Source of the DNA: Arthrobacter sp. CJ23
Lineage (GTDB): Bacteria > Actinomycetota > Actinomycetes > Actinomycetales > Micrococcaceae
DNA length: 64,000 bases
Direction of reading: 5' to 3'
Assembly: GCF_024741795.1 (NCBI RefSeq)
Contig: NZ_CP102950.1
Coordinates: 434,001 to 498,000 of the forward strand
Within the stretch, counting starts at the first letter, position 1. Each line of letters opens with the position of its first letter. The notes under the pieces were generated by a model. The model was not told the DNA's origin, did no database searches, and saw only the letters and a list, made by a program, of their open reading frames with translations. Made by a program: the position numbers and the translations under genes. Below are positions 25,164 to 35,664 of this stretch, in pieces.

Positions 25164-26381
25164 CTAAGCCTTCACGTAGCCGTTGGGGTTCAGTACGAAC
25201 TTTGTTGCCGCTCCTGCGTCGAATTCGGCGTAACCGCGCGGCGCGTCCTCGAGCGGGATGGCCGTGGCGTTGACGGCCTTGGCGATCTGGACCTTGTCAT
25301 GCAGGATGGCCATCATCAGTTGACGGTTGTACTTCATGACAGGGCACTGCCCGGTGGTGAACGACAACGACTTTGCCCAGCCGGTGCCCAGGGACAGCGA
25401 AAGGGAACCGTGCTTGGCCGCCTCGTCAATTCCACCCGGGTCGCCCGTGACGTACAGGCCGGGGATGCCAAGCGCGCCGCCAGCGGCGGTGATGTCCATG
25501 AGGGAGTTCAGCACGGTGGCAGGAGCCTCGTGCGAAGCGTCCTTTCCGTGGCCACGGGCCTCGAATCCCACGGCGTCCACGCCGCAATCCACTTCGGGTA
25601 CGCCCAGGATCTGTTCGATCTGGTCCTTCGGGTTTCCGTTGGAGACGTTCACCGTTTCGCATCCGAACGAGCGCGCCTGCGCCAGTCGGTCTTCGTTCAT
25701 GTCGCCCACAATCACGACGGCGGCACCCAGCAACTGGGCGCCGACGGCAGCAGCAAGGCCCACCGGACCGGCACCCGCGATGTACACCGTGGAACCTACG
25801 CCCACCCCGGCCGTAACAGCACCGTGGAATCCGGTGGGGAAGATGTCCGAGAGCATGGTCAGGTCCATGATTTTTTCCAGGGCCTGATCGCGGTCCGGGA
25901 AGCGCAGCAGGTTCCAGTCAGCGTAGGGGACCAGGACGTACTCAGCCTGTCCGCCTACCCAGCCACCCATGTCCACGTATCCGTAAGCACTGCCGGGGCG
26001 GTCGGGGTTGACGTTGAGGCAAATACCGGTCTTCTGTTCCTTGCAGTTCCGGCAGCGGCCACAGGAGATGTTGAACGGCACCGAGACGATGTCGCCCACC
26101 TTGATGAATTCGACGTCGGGACCCACCTCCACCACTTCACCGGTGATCTCGTGACCGAGGACCAGGTCTTGCGGGGCTGTGGTGCGGCCACGGACCATGT
26201 GCTGGTCAGAACCACAGATGTTGGTTGTCACGGTGCGGAGGATCGCTCCGTGCGGCACCTTCCGTCCGACGTTGGCCGGGTTGACGCCCGGTCCGTCCTT
26301 GAGTTCGAACGTCGGGTAGTCGGTGTTGATGATTTCGACGACACCGGGTTCCTTGTAGGCAACTGCTCTGTTTCCGGACAT
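25164..26381 (-). CDS. fdhA: Glutathione-independent formaldehyde dehydrogenase (zinc, NAD)
   Basis: The 405-residue product is a zinc alcohol-dehydrogenase-family enzyme of the formaldehyde dismutase/FdhA type. It oxidises formaldehyde to formate with tightly bound NAD. Catalytic zinc ligands are Cys56 in NICGSDQHMVRG and His77-Glu78 in LGHEITGE. The structural zinc site is Cys107, 110, 113 and 121 (CGRCRNCKEQKTGIC). The NAD loop reads AGAGPVGLAAA. Extra inserts such as DMGGWVGGQAEYVLVP mark the FdhA subgroup. The ATG at 26381 has AAGGAG five bases upstream. It would remove formaldehyde released by the betaine demethylase and feed the formate-dehydrogenase-like enzyme. A GGATATAT sequence 12 bases before the start resembles the shared regulon motif. 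Confidence 0.93.
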   Translation of the reverse strand: MSGNRAVAYKEPGVVEIINTDYPTFELKDGPGVNPANVGRKVPHGAILRTVTTNICGSDQHMVRGRTTAPQDLVLGHEITGEVVEVGPDVEFIKVGDIVSVPFNISCGRCRNCKEQKTGICLNVNPDRPGSAYGYVDMGGWVGGQAEYVLVPYADWNLLRFPDRDQALEKIMDLTMLSDIFPTGFHGAVTAGVGVGSTVYIAGAGPVGLAAAVGAQLLGAAVVIVGDMNEDRLAQARSFGCETVNVSNGNPKDQIEQILGVPEVDCGVDAVGFEARGHGKDASHEAPATVLNSLMDITAAGGALGIPGLYVTGDPGGIDEAAKHGSLSLSLGTGWAKSLSFTTGQCPVMKYNRQLMMAILHDKVQIAKAVNATAIPLEDAPRGYAEFDAGAATKFVLNPNGYVKA

Positions 26382-26423
26382 GGACACTCCTTGGGATATA
26401 TGGCTGGTGCAGGGTAATTGCAG

Positions 26424-26512
26424 GCTGTCCCGTTGCCCGAGAGCGGTGCTTCGGTGAGGATACCTCCCCAGGTTTCAGGCCACCGAAGCACCATTCACGG
26501 GAACGGGACAGC
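26424..26512. other. Long two-part hairpin in the fdhA leader
   Basis: GCTGTCCCGTT and GGTGCTTCGGTG on the left pair with CACCGAAGCACC and AACGGGACAGC on the right, with an internal loop and a 24-base end loop. It fills the gap between the 41-codon gene and fdhA. TTTTCTTC follows on the plus side only, so as a classical terminator it would work on plus-strand transcripts. None is apparent. On the minus strand it would be an RNA structure inside the leader of fdhA. Confidence 0.6.
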
Positions 26513-26519
26513 TTTTCTT

Positions 26520-26645
26520 CTAGAGCTGTGCTGCTGCTCCTGCGGAGGCTACAACTGCGTTGTTCATCGCCATGCCGGTTTCACGAGCGGATTCGCGGGC
26601 GGCGCGGAGTACGGCATCTGCGTGGGCTTGGGTGATGTCAGACAA
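26520..26645 (-). CDS. 41-residue mini-protein resembling only the N-terminus of GlcG/HbpS
   Basis: A TTG at 26645 has a strong AAGGGAG site five or six bases upstream, and the frame ends at TAG (26520-26522). The product begins MSDITQAHADAVLRAARESA and continues RETGMAMNNAVV, which matches the first helix and strand of GlcG/HbpS (DUF336) domains; in full proteins that strand leads on to VDAGGHL. Here the strand ends ASAGAAAQL and the chain stops, so the remaining 100 residues of the family are missing. It may be a truncated gene that kept its translation start, or a functional leader or mini-protein ahead of fdhA. Operator motifs lie just upstream and a large hairpin just downstream. Confidence 0.55.
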   Translation of the reverse strand: MSDITQAHADAVLRAARESARETGMAMNNAVVASAGAAAQL

Positions 26646-26720
26646 TGTATCTCCCTTGATGTATGTCTTTGACGAAGGGTGGTCTGGGTGGGCTGACGTG
26701 CCCTGGGCGTCCGATCGGTA

Positions 26721-26755
26721 CTGATATTTTCACTTGGCCAGTAAAGATATATCAG
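26721..26755 (-). promoter_or_regulatory. Regulon motif upstream of the mini-protein/fdhA unit
   Basis: CTGATATTTT (26721-26730) and GATATATCAG (26746-26755) are two versions of the CTGATATATCAG motif, 25 bases apart, about 75-110 bases upstream of the TTG start. The same motif lies before the GntR genes, purU and pdxS. Binding by the GntR proteins is inferred. Confidence 0.6.
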
Positions 26756-26794
26756 TTACATCCTAGGATGGCGCAGGTCACGTGTCCAGTGTTT

Positions 26795-27391
26795 TTATCT
26801 GCCGAGTATCAGGCTCAGTGCCTCAGCGCGGGCCGCCGGCAACCGTAGTTCACCGCGGACTGCGGACGTGATGGTCTTGGCTCCCGGTTTGCGGATGCCG
26901 CGCATGGACATGCACAAATGCTCGCACTCGACCACCACGATTGCCCCCAAAGGCCGCAGCGAGGTCACCAGTGCGTCCACTACCTGCGTGGTGAGCCTCT
27001 CTTGGACCTGCGGCCTTCGTGCAAACACATCCACAAGCCTTGCGAGCTTGCTGAGTCCGGTGACGAGTCCCTCTGCGGAAGGGATGTACCCCACGTGGGC
27101 CACACCATGGAACGGCACCAGGTGATGTTCGCAGGTGGAGTAGAACGGAATGTCCTTGACGATGACAAGCTCGCCATGACCAAGATCGAACGTCTTGTCC
27201 AGCACGGAGAACGGGTCCTCATGGAGGCCGCCGAACATTTCCTCGGCGGCGCGGGCCACCCGGGCTGGAGTCTCGGCCAGGCCGGGCCTGTCCGGGTCTT
27301 CCCCGATCGCCAAGAGGTATTCCCGGACCGCCTGCTCAGCCCTTTGCCGGTCCACCCGGCGGGTGGCTACCGCGGGCAGGGTCTCACTCAT
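26795..27391 (-). CDS. folE: GTP cyclohydrolase I
   Basis: The 198-residue product is a complete FolE, which makes dihydroneopterin triphosphate from GTP for folate synthesis. Motifs are [17 protein letters not shown], the zinc and substrate site [12 protein letters not shown] (Cys87, His90), [20 protein letters not shown] and [20 protein letters not shown] with the other zinc Cys. The ATG at 27391 overlaps the end of the molybdopterin-enzyme gene by eight bases, so translation is coupled. A folE inside this operon is unusual. It may raise tetrahydrofolate supply when betaine is used, since dimethylglycine oxidase loads one-carbon units on folate. Whether it is the only folE of the genome cannot be told. 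Confidence 0.94.
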   Translation of the reverse strand: MSETLPAVATRRVDRQRAEQAVREYLLAIGEDPDRPGLAETPARVARAAEEMFGGLHEDPFSVLDKTFDLGHGELVIVKDIPFYSTCEHHLVPFHGVAHVGYIPSAEGLVTGLSKLARLVDVFARRPQVQERLTTQVVDALVTSLRPLGAIVVVECEHLCMSMRGIRKPGAKTITSAVRGELRLPAARAEALSLILGR

Positions 27392-29717
27392 GGCCGTCCG
27401 CACGTTCCAGGCGGACAATGACGGACTTCGACGTTGGCGTGCCGCTGGTATCGGCTACGGAATCCAATGGCACCAGCACGTTGGTTTCCGGGTAGTAGGC
27501 GGCCGCGCAGCCCTTGGGCGTGGAGTACGAGACGATGCGGAAGTTTTCGGCACGGCGCTCGGTCCCTTGGAACTCGGAGACGAGGTGCACCATGTCCCCG
27601 TCTGCGAAACCCAGCTCATGTATGTCGTCCACGTTGATGAGGACCACGCGACGTCCGCCGTGGATGCCGCGGTAGCGATCGTCCTTGCCGTAGATGGTGG
27701 TGTTGTACTGGTCGTGGGACCGCAGTGTCTGAAGTACCAGTCGTCCGGCGGGGATCTTGATGTACTCCAGCGCATTGCCAGTGAAATGTGCTTTGCCGGA
27801 GGCGGTATCGAACTTCCTGGCGTCCCGCGGAGGGTGCGGAAGAACGAACCCGCCCGGGTTCTGGATCCTTTCCTCGAAGTTTTCGAAACCATCAAGGACT
27901 GCTTCGATGTGCTTCCTGATAAGGGTGTAATCGTCCCGCAGCGCAAGCCAATTGGTCCTGGGCTTGTTCGGGAGAGGTTGGCCGTCACTGTCTGTGAAGA
28001 GCTTGTGGGCCAGGTTGCACACGATCGCCACTTCAGAGTGGAGATGCTCGCTGGCAGGCTTGAGGCGTCCGCGTGAGGCGTGGACTGCGCTCATGGAGTC
28101 CTCTACCGTGACTCTCTGGTCGCCCGTGCGTTGGGCGTCTTTCTCGGTTCGTCCGAGCGTGGGAAGGATCAGGGCACGGCGCCCAGTGGACACGTGGGAA
28201 TGGTTCAGCTTGGTGGAAATCTGCACAGTCAGCCCCGTGTTGGCCAAGGCCTGCTCCGTAACCTCGGAATCCGGGGCCGCGCGCACGAAGTTGCCGCCCA
28301 TCCCTACGAAGACCCTCACCTTGCCATCCCGCATGGCACGAATGGCCGCCACGGTGTCGTAGCCGTGTTCACGAGGTGAAAGGAACTCGAACTCCTGGTC
28401 GAGCCGGTCATGGAACTTCTCGGGCATCTTCTCGAAGATTCCCATGGTCCGGTCTCCCTGGACATTCGAGTGGCCGCGGACGGGGCAGACTCCGGCGCCA
28501 GGCTTTCCGATGTTGCCCTGGAGCAACAGGACGTTGACCACATCACGGAGCGTGGGGACCGAGTGCTTGTGCTGGGTCAGGCCCATGGCCCAGCAGACGA
28601 TGGTGGCGCTCGAGGCCAGCAGGCGTTCGCCAGTGGACTTGATTTGTTCCAGTGTCAGCCCCGTGGCTTCGACGATGTCGTCCCACTCCACCTTTTCGAG
28701 GTAGCGCAGGTACTCGTCGATGCCCACGGTGTGGTCCTTGATGAACTCGTGGTCCAGGACGGTGGACAGGCCCGGGGTCTTCCTTCCCTGGGCCTCCGCC
28801 TCGAGAAGGTACTTGCCGAGCCCCTGGAAAAGGGCTTGATCGCCACCGGCCCGGATCTGCAGGAAATCGTCCGTCAACTGGGTGCCATGGAGCATGCCGG
28901 TGATGTTCTGCGGGTTCTCGAACCGCATGAGCCCGGCCTCGGGCAGCGGATTGACTGAGACGATGAACGCGCCGTTCTTCTTGGCCTTCTCCAAGGCGCT
29001 GAGCATGCGCGGGTGGTTGGTTCCCGGGTTCTGTCCGGCCACGAAAATCAGCGACGCCGTTTCCAGATCCTCGAGGCTGACGGAGCCCTTGCCGATACCG
29101 ATGGTTTCGACGAGGGCCGAGCCCGAGGACTCGTGGCACATGTTGGAGCAATCGGGAAGGTTGTTCGTACCAATGCCCCGCACCAGGAGTTGGTAAGCGA
29201 ACGCCGCTTCATTCGAGGTGCGGCCGGAGGTGTAGAACACGGCTTGGCCGGGGTTGTCCATGCCGCGGATTTCCTGGGCTATCAGCTCATAGGCCTCGTC
29301 CCACTCGATCGGTGTGTAGTGCGTCGCGCCCTCATCCAAGAGCATCGGATGGGTCAGCCGGCCCTGTTGGCCCAGCCAGTAGTCGTCACGTGTCTTCAAA
29401 TCCGCGATGGAGTGTTGAGCGAAGAATTCAGGCGTCACGCGGCGACGCGTGGCTTCCTCCGCTACGGCTTTGGCGCCGTTTTCACAGAACTCCGCAGCAT
29501 TACGCTTCTCGTGTTCAGGCCACGCACAGCCCATGCAGTCGAAACCGTCCACCTGGTTGACCGCGAGCAGCGTTTGGATGCTCCGCACCGAACCCATCTG
29601 CTCCAGGGATATCTTCAGTGCGTTGGCGACGGCCGGGATTCCCACGGCCTTGGTCTTGGGTTTGGTGAGAGTCAGCTTTGACTCATCGATGTTCTCACGG
29701 GGGGCTTTTGAAGCCAT
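27384..29717 (-). CDS. FdhF/YdeP-family molybdopterin oxidoreductase (formate-dehydrogenase-like)
   Basis: The 777-residue product is a molybdopterin oxidoreductase of the FdhF/YdeP group. Near the N-terminus are the cysteines of a cluster site (Cys61 and Cys64 in DCMGCAWP, Cys78 in FCENG). The likely molybdenum ligand is Cys194, followed by His195, in [11 protein letters not shown], so no selenocysteine is used. Further landmarks are [54 protein letters not shown] and the C-terminal molydopterin-dinucleotide domain ([15 protein letters not shown]). fdhD and moeA nearby and the formaldehyde dehydrogenase support formate oxidation as its job. The electron acceptor is unknown, since no partner subunits are encoded. 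The folE start overlaps its 3' end. Confidence 0.9.
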   Translation of the reverse strand: MASKAPRENIDESKLTLTKPKTKAVGIPAVANALKISLEQMGSVRSIQTLLAVNQVDGFDCMGCAWPEHEKRNAAEFCENGAKAVAEEATRRRVTPEFFAQHSIADLKTRDDYWLGQQGRLTHPMLLDEGATHYTPIEWDEAYELIAQEIRGMDNPGQAVFYTSGRTSNEAAFAYQLLVRGIGTNNLPDCSNMCHESSGSALVETIGIGKGSVSLEDLETASLIFVAGQNPGTNHPRMLSALEKAKKNGAFIVSVNPLPEAGLMRFENPQNITGMLHGTQLTDDFLQIRAGGDQALFQGLGKYLLEAEAQGRKTPGLSTVLDHEFIKDHTVGIDEYLRYLEKVEWDDIVEATGLTLEQIKSTGERLLASSATIVCWAMGLTQHKHSVPTLRDVVNVLLLQGNIGKPGAGVCPVRGHSNVQGDRTMGIFEKMPEKFHDRLDQEFEFLSPREHGYDTVAAIRAMRDGKVRVFVGMGGNFVRAAPDSEVTEQALANTGLTVQISTKLNHSHVSTGRRALILPTLGRTEKDAQRTGDQRVTVEDSMSAVHASRGRLKPASEHLHSEVAIVCNLAHKLFTDSDGQPLPNKPRTNWLALRDDYTLIRKHIEAVLDGFENFEERIQNPGGFVLPHPPRDARKFDTASGKAHFTGNALEYIKIPAGRLVLQTLRSHDQYNTTIYGKDDRYRGIHGGRRVVLINVDDIHELGFADGDMVHLVSEFQGTERRAENFRIVSYSTPKGCAAAYYPETNVLVPLDSVADTSGTPTSKSVIVRLERADGHE

Positions 29718-29729
29718 GTGATCTTCCCT

Positions 29730-30590
29730 TCAGATCGTGGCGGGGTAGGCAGGATTGGCGGGCAGTGCGCCGGGTTTAGGTACGGGCAGGCTGCCCAGCA
29801 TGCCCGGCAAGCGGTGGAGGTTGTTGAAGGTGTAGACATGGAAGCCCGCAAACAGCGGGTCATTGCCAAGGCGTTGGTGGATTTGCCGGATGAGCCGGTT
29901 GCTGTCGTAGTGCAGGAAATCGCCTTGCCGCCATAGGGCCCTTGCCATGCCTGTGCCTCGCGCCAACTTGAGGGAACGGCCAACGCCAAGGCGCGCACCC
30001 AAGGCGAGCAGCTTCTTGATGGAGACCGGTCCCGGGACCCCTACCCAGACCGGAAGCTCAACACCGCTGCTGCGGAGGGTCGCAAGATAATCGGAGATCG
30101 CGTCCGCGGAGAAGCACATTTGCGTGACCATGGACGAGGCCATTGCTGCCTTTGCGTCCAGGCTGCGGGTCAGCTCCGCAGCGCCGAGCACTGGATGGCC
30201 TTCCGGGTAGCCGGCAATGCCCACTGAGAATTCCGGTGAGAAAGCCTTGACGTCTTCCAAGAGCTGGCCGCTCCAGGAGTAGGGGCCAGTTGGAGTGCGG
30301 CGGTCGCCGGCCACGAGAAAGAGTTCAGAGATGCCGGCATCCTGGAGCTGGCCCAGGAAGGAATGCAGCTCAGCCTGGCTCGCGATGCTGCGGGCCGCCA
30401 GGTGCGGAACCGTGTGATATCCGAGCTGGGCCAGCTCGATCGACGCCGCTACCGTCCTCGCAGGGCCGTGGTGTGGAAGGCACGTCACGCTCAGCGAACC
30501 CGGAGCCTTGTACATAAGGGGGAGTTGGCTCAGCAGCTCGGCGGACGGGACAACCTCCAGCCGCACCGATGCAACAGGTTCCGTGCTCAT
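29730..30590 (-). CDS. Methylenetetrahydrofolate reductase-like protein (MetF family)
   Basis: The 286-residue product is a (beta/alpha)8 protein of the MetF family, with the N-terminal substrate Glu in RLEVVPSAELL, the LSVTCLPHHGPARTVAASIE segment, HLAARS, DAGISELFLVAGD, SVGIAGYPEGHP and TQMCFSADAI, which corresponds to the flavin-contacting TQ.FF. region. Sequence is divergent from housekeeping MetF, and the order of genes suggests a special role in interconverting methylene- and methyl-tetrahydrofolate during betaine use. The start at 30590 has GGAACGGAG upstream. The molybdopterin-enzyme gene follows after 12 bases. A TGATATATCA operator lies about 100 bases upstream, in the gap shared with the GntR gene. 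Confidence 0.82.
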   Translation of the reverse strand: MSTEPVASVRLEVVPSAELLSQLPLMYKAPGSLSVTCLPHHGPARTVAASIELAQLGYHTVPHLAARSIASQAELHSFLGQLQDAGISELFLVAGDRRTPTGPYSWSGQLLEDVKAFSPEFSVGIAGYPEGHPVLGAAELTRSLDAKAAMASSMVTQMCFSADAISDYLATLRSSGVELPVWVGVPGPVSIKKLLALGARLGVGRSLKLARGTGMARALWRQGDFLHYDSNRLIRQIHQRLGNDPLFAGFHVYTFNNLHRLPGMLGSLPVPKPGALPANPAYPATI

Positions 30591-30685
30591 TGCACTCCGT
30601 TCCTTGGCTGTTAAGAACTGCCCCATTTCGCCGGACGGCGTCTTTCGGGAGGCTTCGGGTTGTTGACATTCTTATGCTGTCGTAT

Positions 30686-30695
30686 TGATATATCA
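30686..30695. promoter_or_regulatory. Perfect TGATATATCA palindrome between metF-like and gntR genes
   Basis: The ten-base perfect palindrome TGATATATCA lies midway in the divergent gap. TTGACA occurs at 30663-30668 and can serve as a -35 for the plus-strand gene, putting the palindrome over the -10 region. The position is right for autorepression and repression of the metF-like operon. Confidence 0.65.
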
Positions 30696-30764
30696 GTTCT
30701 AGGAATAGTATGTACACGGAGCGTGTGCGTCAAGGCTCTGTCACACAGCGGAAGGGACCCGGAA

Positions 30765-31460
30765 GTGAAAAGCAGCGGCGAAATAACGGTGCAAACCGGA
30801 GGCGGGGATCTGCCGGCCAGGGAGGCCGAGGAATCCTACGCCGACTATGCCTATCGTGTGCTGTGCGATGAACTGATCGTCCTGGATATCAAGCCCGGCG
30901 AGCCTCTGAACGACGACGTGATCTCCCGAAGGCTCGGTGTTGGCAGGACGCCCATCCGGGAAGCCATGAAGCGACTCGAGAGCGACCACCTGGTGGTGGC
31001 TTACCCGCGCCGTGGGACATTCGCCGCAGGGGTGGACATTACGGATCTCGCCGAGATCTCCGAGATCCGCCAGCTGCTTGAACCTGCAGCGTCGGCCCGT
31101 GCCGCAAGGATGGCATCGCCCAAGACCAGGCAGGAGCTGAAGGAGTTCGCCCGTGAGGTGGATCAGCTCTTGGAGAGGCAGCTGGGGCAGCGGGACCTGA
31201 TGCGGCTGGACATGCGCGTGCACCGGACGATTTACCGGGCCACTGGTAGCCGGCACATGGAGGACGTCCTGATCCGCTATGACAACCTGGCAACCCGCAT
31301 TTGGAGCCTGGTGCTGGAAAAGCTGCCGCCGGTATCCGAACACATCGCGCAGCACATCGAGTTGCTTGACTGCATCGCGGACGGGGACGTTGACGCCGCC
31401 GCGCAACTGACCACCAAGCACGTCGCTGATTTCGAGAAACTGATCCGGTCTGTTCTGTAG
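30765..31460 (+). CDS. GntR-family (FCD type) regulator 1
   Basis: The 231-residue product has an N-terminal winged helix (about 20-90, recognition part RLGVGRTPIREAMKRLESDH, wing YPRRGTFAAG) and a C-terminal FCD domain with His/Asp ligands (RMDMRVHRTIYRATGSRHM). The start is GTG at 30765 with AAGGG upstream; earlier in-frame starts overlap the operator. It is a close paralogue of the regulator at 36701-37381, nearly identical in the recognition helix and the YPRRGTFA wing. It is divergent from the metF-like, molybdopterin enzyme and folE operon. A perfect bidirectional terminator follows. The effector might be formaldehyde-linked or a folate compound; nothing in the sequence tells. Confidence 0.92.
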   Translation: MKSSGEITVQTGGGDLPAREAEESYADYAYRVLCDELIVLDIKPGEPLNDDVISRRLGVGRTPIREAMKRLESDHLVVAYPRRGTFAAGVDITDLAEISEIRQLLEPAASARAARMASPKTRQELKEFAREVDQLLERQLGQRDLMRLDMRVHRTIYRATGSRHMEDVLIRYDNLATRIWSLVLEKLPPVSEHIAQHIELLDCIADGDVDAAAQLTTKHVADFEKLIRSVL

Positions 31461-31481
31461 CCGACTAACTGTGCAGCCCCG

Positions 31482-31513
31482 AAATGAGCCGGTCCAGCGG
31501 GACCGGCTCATTT
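31482..31513. terminator. Bidirectional terminator between gntR 1 and folD
   Basis: AAATGAGCCGGTCC and GGACCGGCTCATTT are perfect 14-base reverse complements with a four-base loop, with A and T ends on the two sides. It sits between converging stops at 31460 and 31520. Confidence 0.85.
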
Positions 31514-31519
31514 CCATGG

Positions 31520-32395
31520 TCAACCTGCGGTTGCCCGGACCAGGGATCGCGACTGTTCCCGCGCAGCCTCCACCGTGTGCAGGAGCAGCAACGCTGTGGT
31601 TACTGAGCCGACGCCGCCAGGAACCGGCGTCAGCGCGGCCGCCACGCCGGTGACACTGGCCTCGTCAACATCCCCCACGAGTGAACCGTCGGCAAGGACG
31701 TTCGTGCCGACGTCGATCACTACCGACTTCGGCGAGACGTGGCTGCCGGTCAGCAGCCCGGTGCGCCCCGCGGCAACAACCACGACGTCGGCTGGCCGTG
31801 TATACGTCTCCAGCGGGCCTGAGCGGGAGTGGCAGACAGTGACGGCGGCGTCCTTTGCGAGGAGCAGCAGGGACAGCGGTTTGCCCACTACCGCTGAACG
31901 CCCGACGACGACGACGTTCCGTCCCGCGACTGGAACCTCGAAGTGGTCCAGCAACTCGATGACGGCCCGCGCGGTAGCCGGCGCGAAGGCGGGCTGACCC
32001 ACAGCCAGCCGTCCGAGGCTGAGGGGGTTGGCGCCGTCGATGTCCTTTTCCGGGGCGATGTGACCCACCAGTTCATCGGCACTGACCCCGGCAGGAAGGG
32101 GAGTCTGAAGAATAATGCCGTTGACGGTCGGCTCGGCGCTCAGGTCCTTCAGGACACTGGCCAGCACTTGCTCCGTGGCATCGTGTCCCAGATCAAGGAT
32201 CCGGCAGCCGATCCCCGCGCGCTCGGCTGCGCGCTCAATGGACCGGACGTACCAGTGCGTGGACTCATCGTCAGTTGCCACCACCACGGCGAGGGAAGGC
32301 CGCAGGCCCTCGCTCTCAAGGAGCCGGGCCTGGTCCTGGGCCCTCTGCTGAATAAGGCCGGCCAGCCCCTTTCCGGAAAGCACTGCCGTGTTCAC
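31520..32395 (-). CDS. folD: FolD homologue (methylenetetrahydrofolate dehydrogenase) lacking the cyclohydrolase lysine
   Basis: The 291-residue product has the FolD layout: LAVVVATDDESTHWYV, GIILQTPLPAG (active-site Gln), PEKDIDGANPLSLGRL (Asp-x-Asp-Gly), the NADP loop VVGRSAVVGKPLSLLLL, DVGTN and TPVPGGVGSVTT. In FolD enzymes the first motif is YxxxK, and that lysine is needed for cyclohydrolase activity. Here it reads YVRSI, with Ile53 at the lysine position (codon 32237-32239). So I infer a dehydrogenase with little or no cyclohydrolase activity. The next gene, fchA, overlaps by four bases and encodes a cyclohydrolase-family protein that could fill the gap. It would oxidise methylene-tetrahydrofolate made by dimethylglycine oxidase. 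Confidence 0.9.
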   Translation of the reverse strand: MNTAVLSGKGLAGLIQQRAQDQARLLESEGLRPSLAVVVATDDESTHWYVRSIERAAERAGIGCRILDLGHDATEQVLASVLKDLSAEPTVNGIILQTPLPAGVSADELVGHIAPEKDIDGANPLSLGRLAVGQPAFAPATARAVIELLDHFEVPVAGRNVVVVGRSAVVGKPLSLLLLAKDAAVTVCHSRSGPLETYTRPADVVVVAAGRTGLLTGSHVSPKSVVIDVGTNVLADGSLVGDVDEASVTGVAAALTPVPGGVGSVTTALLLLHTVEAAREQSRSLVRATAG

Positions 32396-33018
32396 GCGAG
32401 GATCCTTTCGCGTACGCGCCTGGCGAGGGAGTCCGCTGCCAGGACCACCTTCTCCTCGATCCCGTCGGTCTGCTCGGCCAAACGGGCGCGGGCGGCGACA
32501 TCCTTCACAGCCACGACGTTGATATCGATATTGACCCGGGCCGTGGTGGCTGCGGCGCGGGCGGCATCGGCGGCTGCAGCGACGTCGCTGATCACGTTGA
32601 CGTTTGCGACGTCGAAGAGTTCCGTTGCGAGGCCCACCACTTCCCCGGCGAGCTTGATGAGCGTTGCAGGGGTTTGGGCGGCCTGGACCAGAGCATCCTT
32701 GATGGCTGCGCTGCGTGCGGTTTTGAGTTCGTCAGTCCCGGACGGGAGCTGGTAGGAATCGATAACGCCCTGGAAAGCGTGTTCGTCGGCGTCCGCGAGG
32801 CGCAATGCCTCGACGATCAGGTGGTCGGCGGCCTTGACGATCCTGCCGACGAGTTCAGCGTGCTGCGCATACTTTTCACCGGTGGTGTACCTGGCCACCA
32901 TGGCAACCAGGGCGGCACCCTGGGCCGCGTGAAGCGCGGCGGCGGCTCCGCCGCCTGGGGTGGGCTGACGTGAAGCGAGCCTGGAGAGGTAGTCGTTGAT
33001 TGTTTCTGAACTGATCAT
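32392..33018 (-). CDS. fchA: FchA/FTCD-family methenyltetrahydrofolate cyclohydrolase or cyclodeaminase
   Basis: The 208-residue product is a small all-helical protein of the formiminotransferase-cyclodeaminase family, with the signature SRQPTPGGGAAAALHAAQGA (about 13-32), ADADEHAFQGVIDSYQLP and DVANVNVISDVAAAADAARA. Stand-alone members act as formiminotetrahydrofolate cyclodeaminase or, as FchA of methylotrophs, methenyltetrahydrofolate cyclohydrolase. The start at 33018 has AGGAAG before it. It overlaps folD by four bases, and that FolD lacks its cyclohydrolase lysine. This makes the cyclohydrolase role the better reading. It is cytoplasmic. A hairpin separates it from the dimethylglycine oxidase gene upstream. 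Confidence 0.88.
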   Translation of the reverse strand: MISSETINDYLSRLASRQPTPGGGAAAALHAAQGAALVAMVARYTTGEKYAQHAELVGRIVKAADHLIVEALRLADADEHAFQGVIDSYQLPSGTDELKTARSAAIKDALVQAAQTPATLIKLAGEVVGLATELFDVANVNVISDVAAAADAARAAATTARVNIDINVVAVKDVAARARLAEQTDGIEEKVVLAADSLARRVRERILA

Positions 33019-33057
33019 GGGTCTTCCTGGGCGGGCTGAAGAAGAAGGAGGTAAGGC

Positions 33058-33099
33058 AGCGGCCCGGACTCGGTTGCGAGGAGATGAGTCCGGGCCGCT
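33058..33099 (-). terminator. Hairpin between dimethylglycine oxidase and fchA
   Basis: AGCGGCCCGGACTC and GAGTCCGGGCCGCT are perfect 14-base reverse complements with a 14-base loop, 25 bases past the dimethylglycine oxidase stop. It may attenuate read-through from the oxidase gene into fchA-folD, giving unequal expression. Confidence 0.7.
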
Positions 33100-33123
33100 G
33101 GCCATTTAGGGTCCGGCAGGCCG

Positions 33124-35664
<2,541 letters not shown>

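Noticed and set aside
26424..26515. A standard terminator for the mini-protein gene
   Set aside because: On the minus strand no T-run follows the stem. The T-run lies on the plus side, so a simple terminator for the minus-strand transcript is not supported.
27384..29717. A selenocysteine-containing formate dehydrogenase
   Set aside because: The active-site position is an ordinary Cys codon (NMCHESS), and there is no in-frame TGA with a nearby insertion hairpin.
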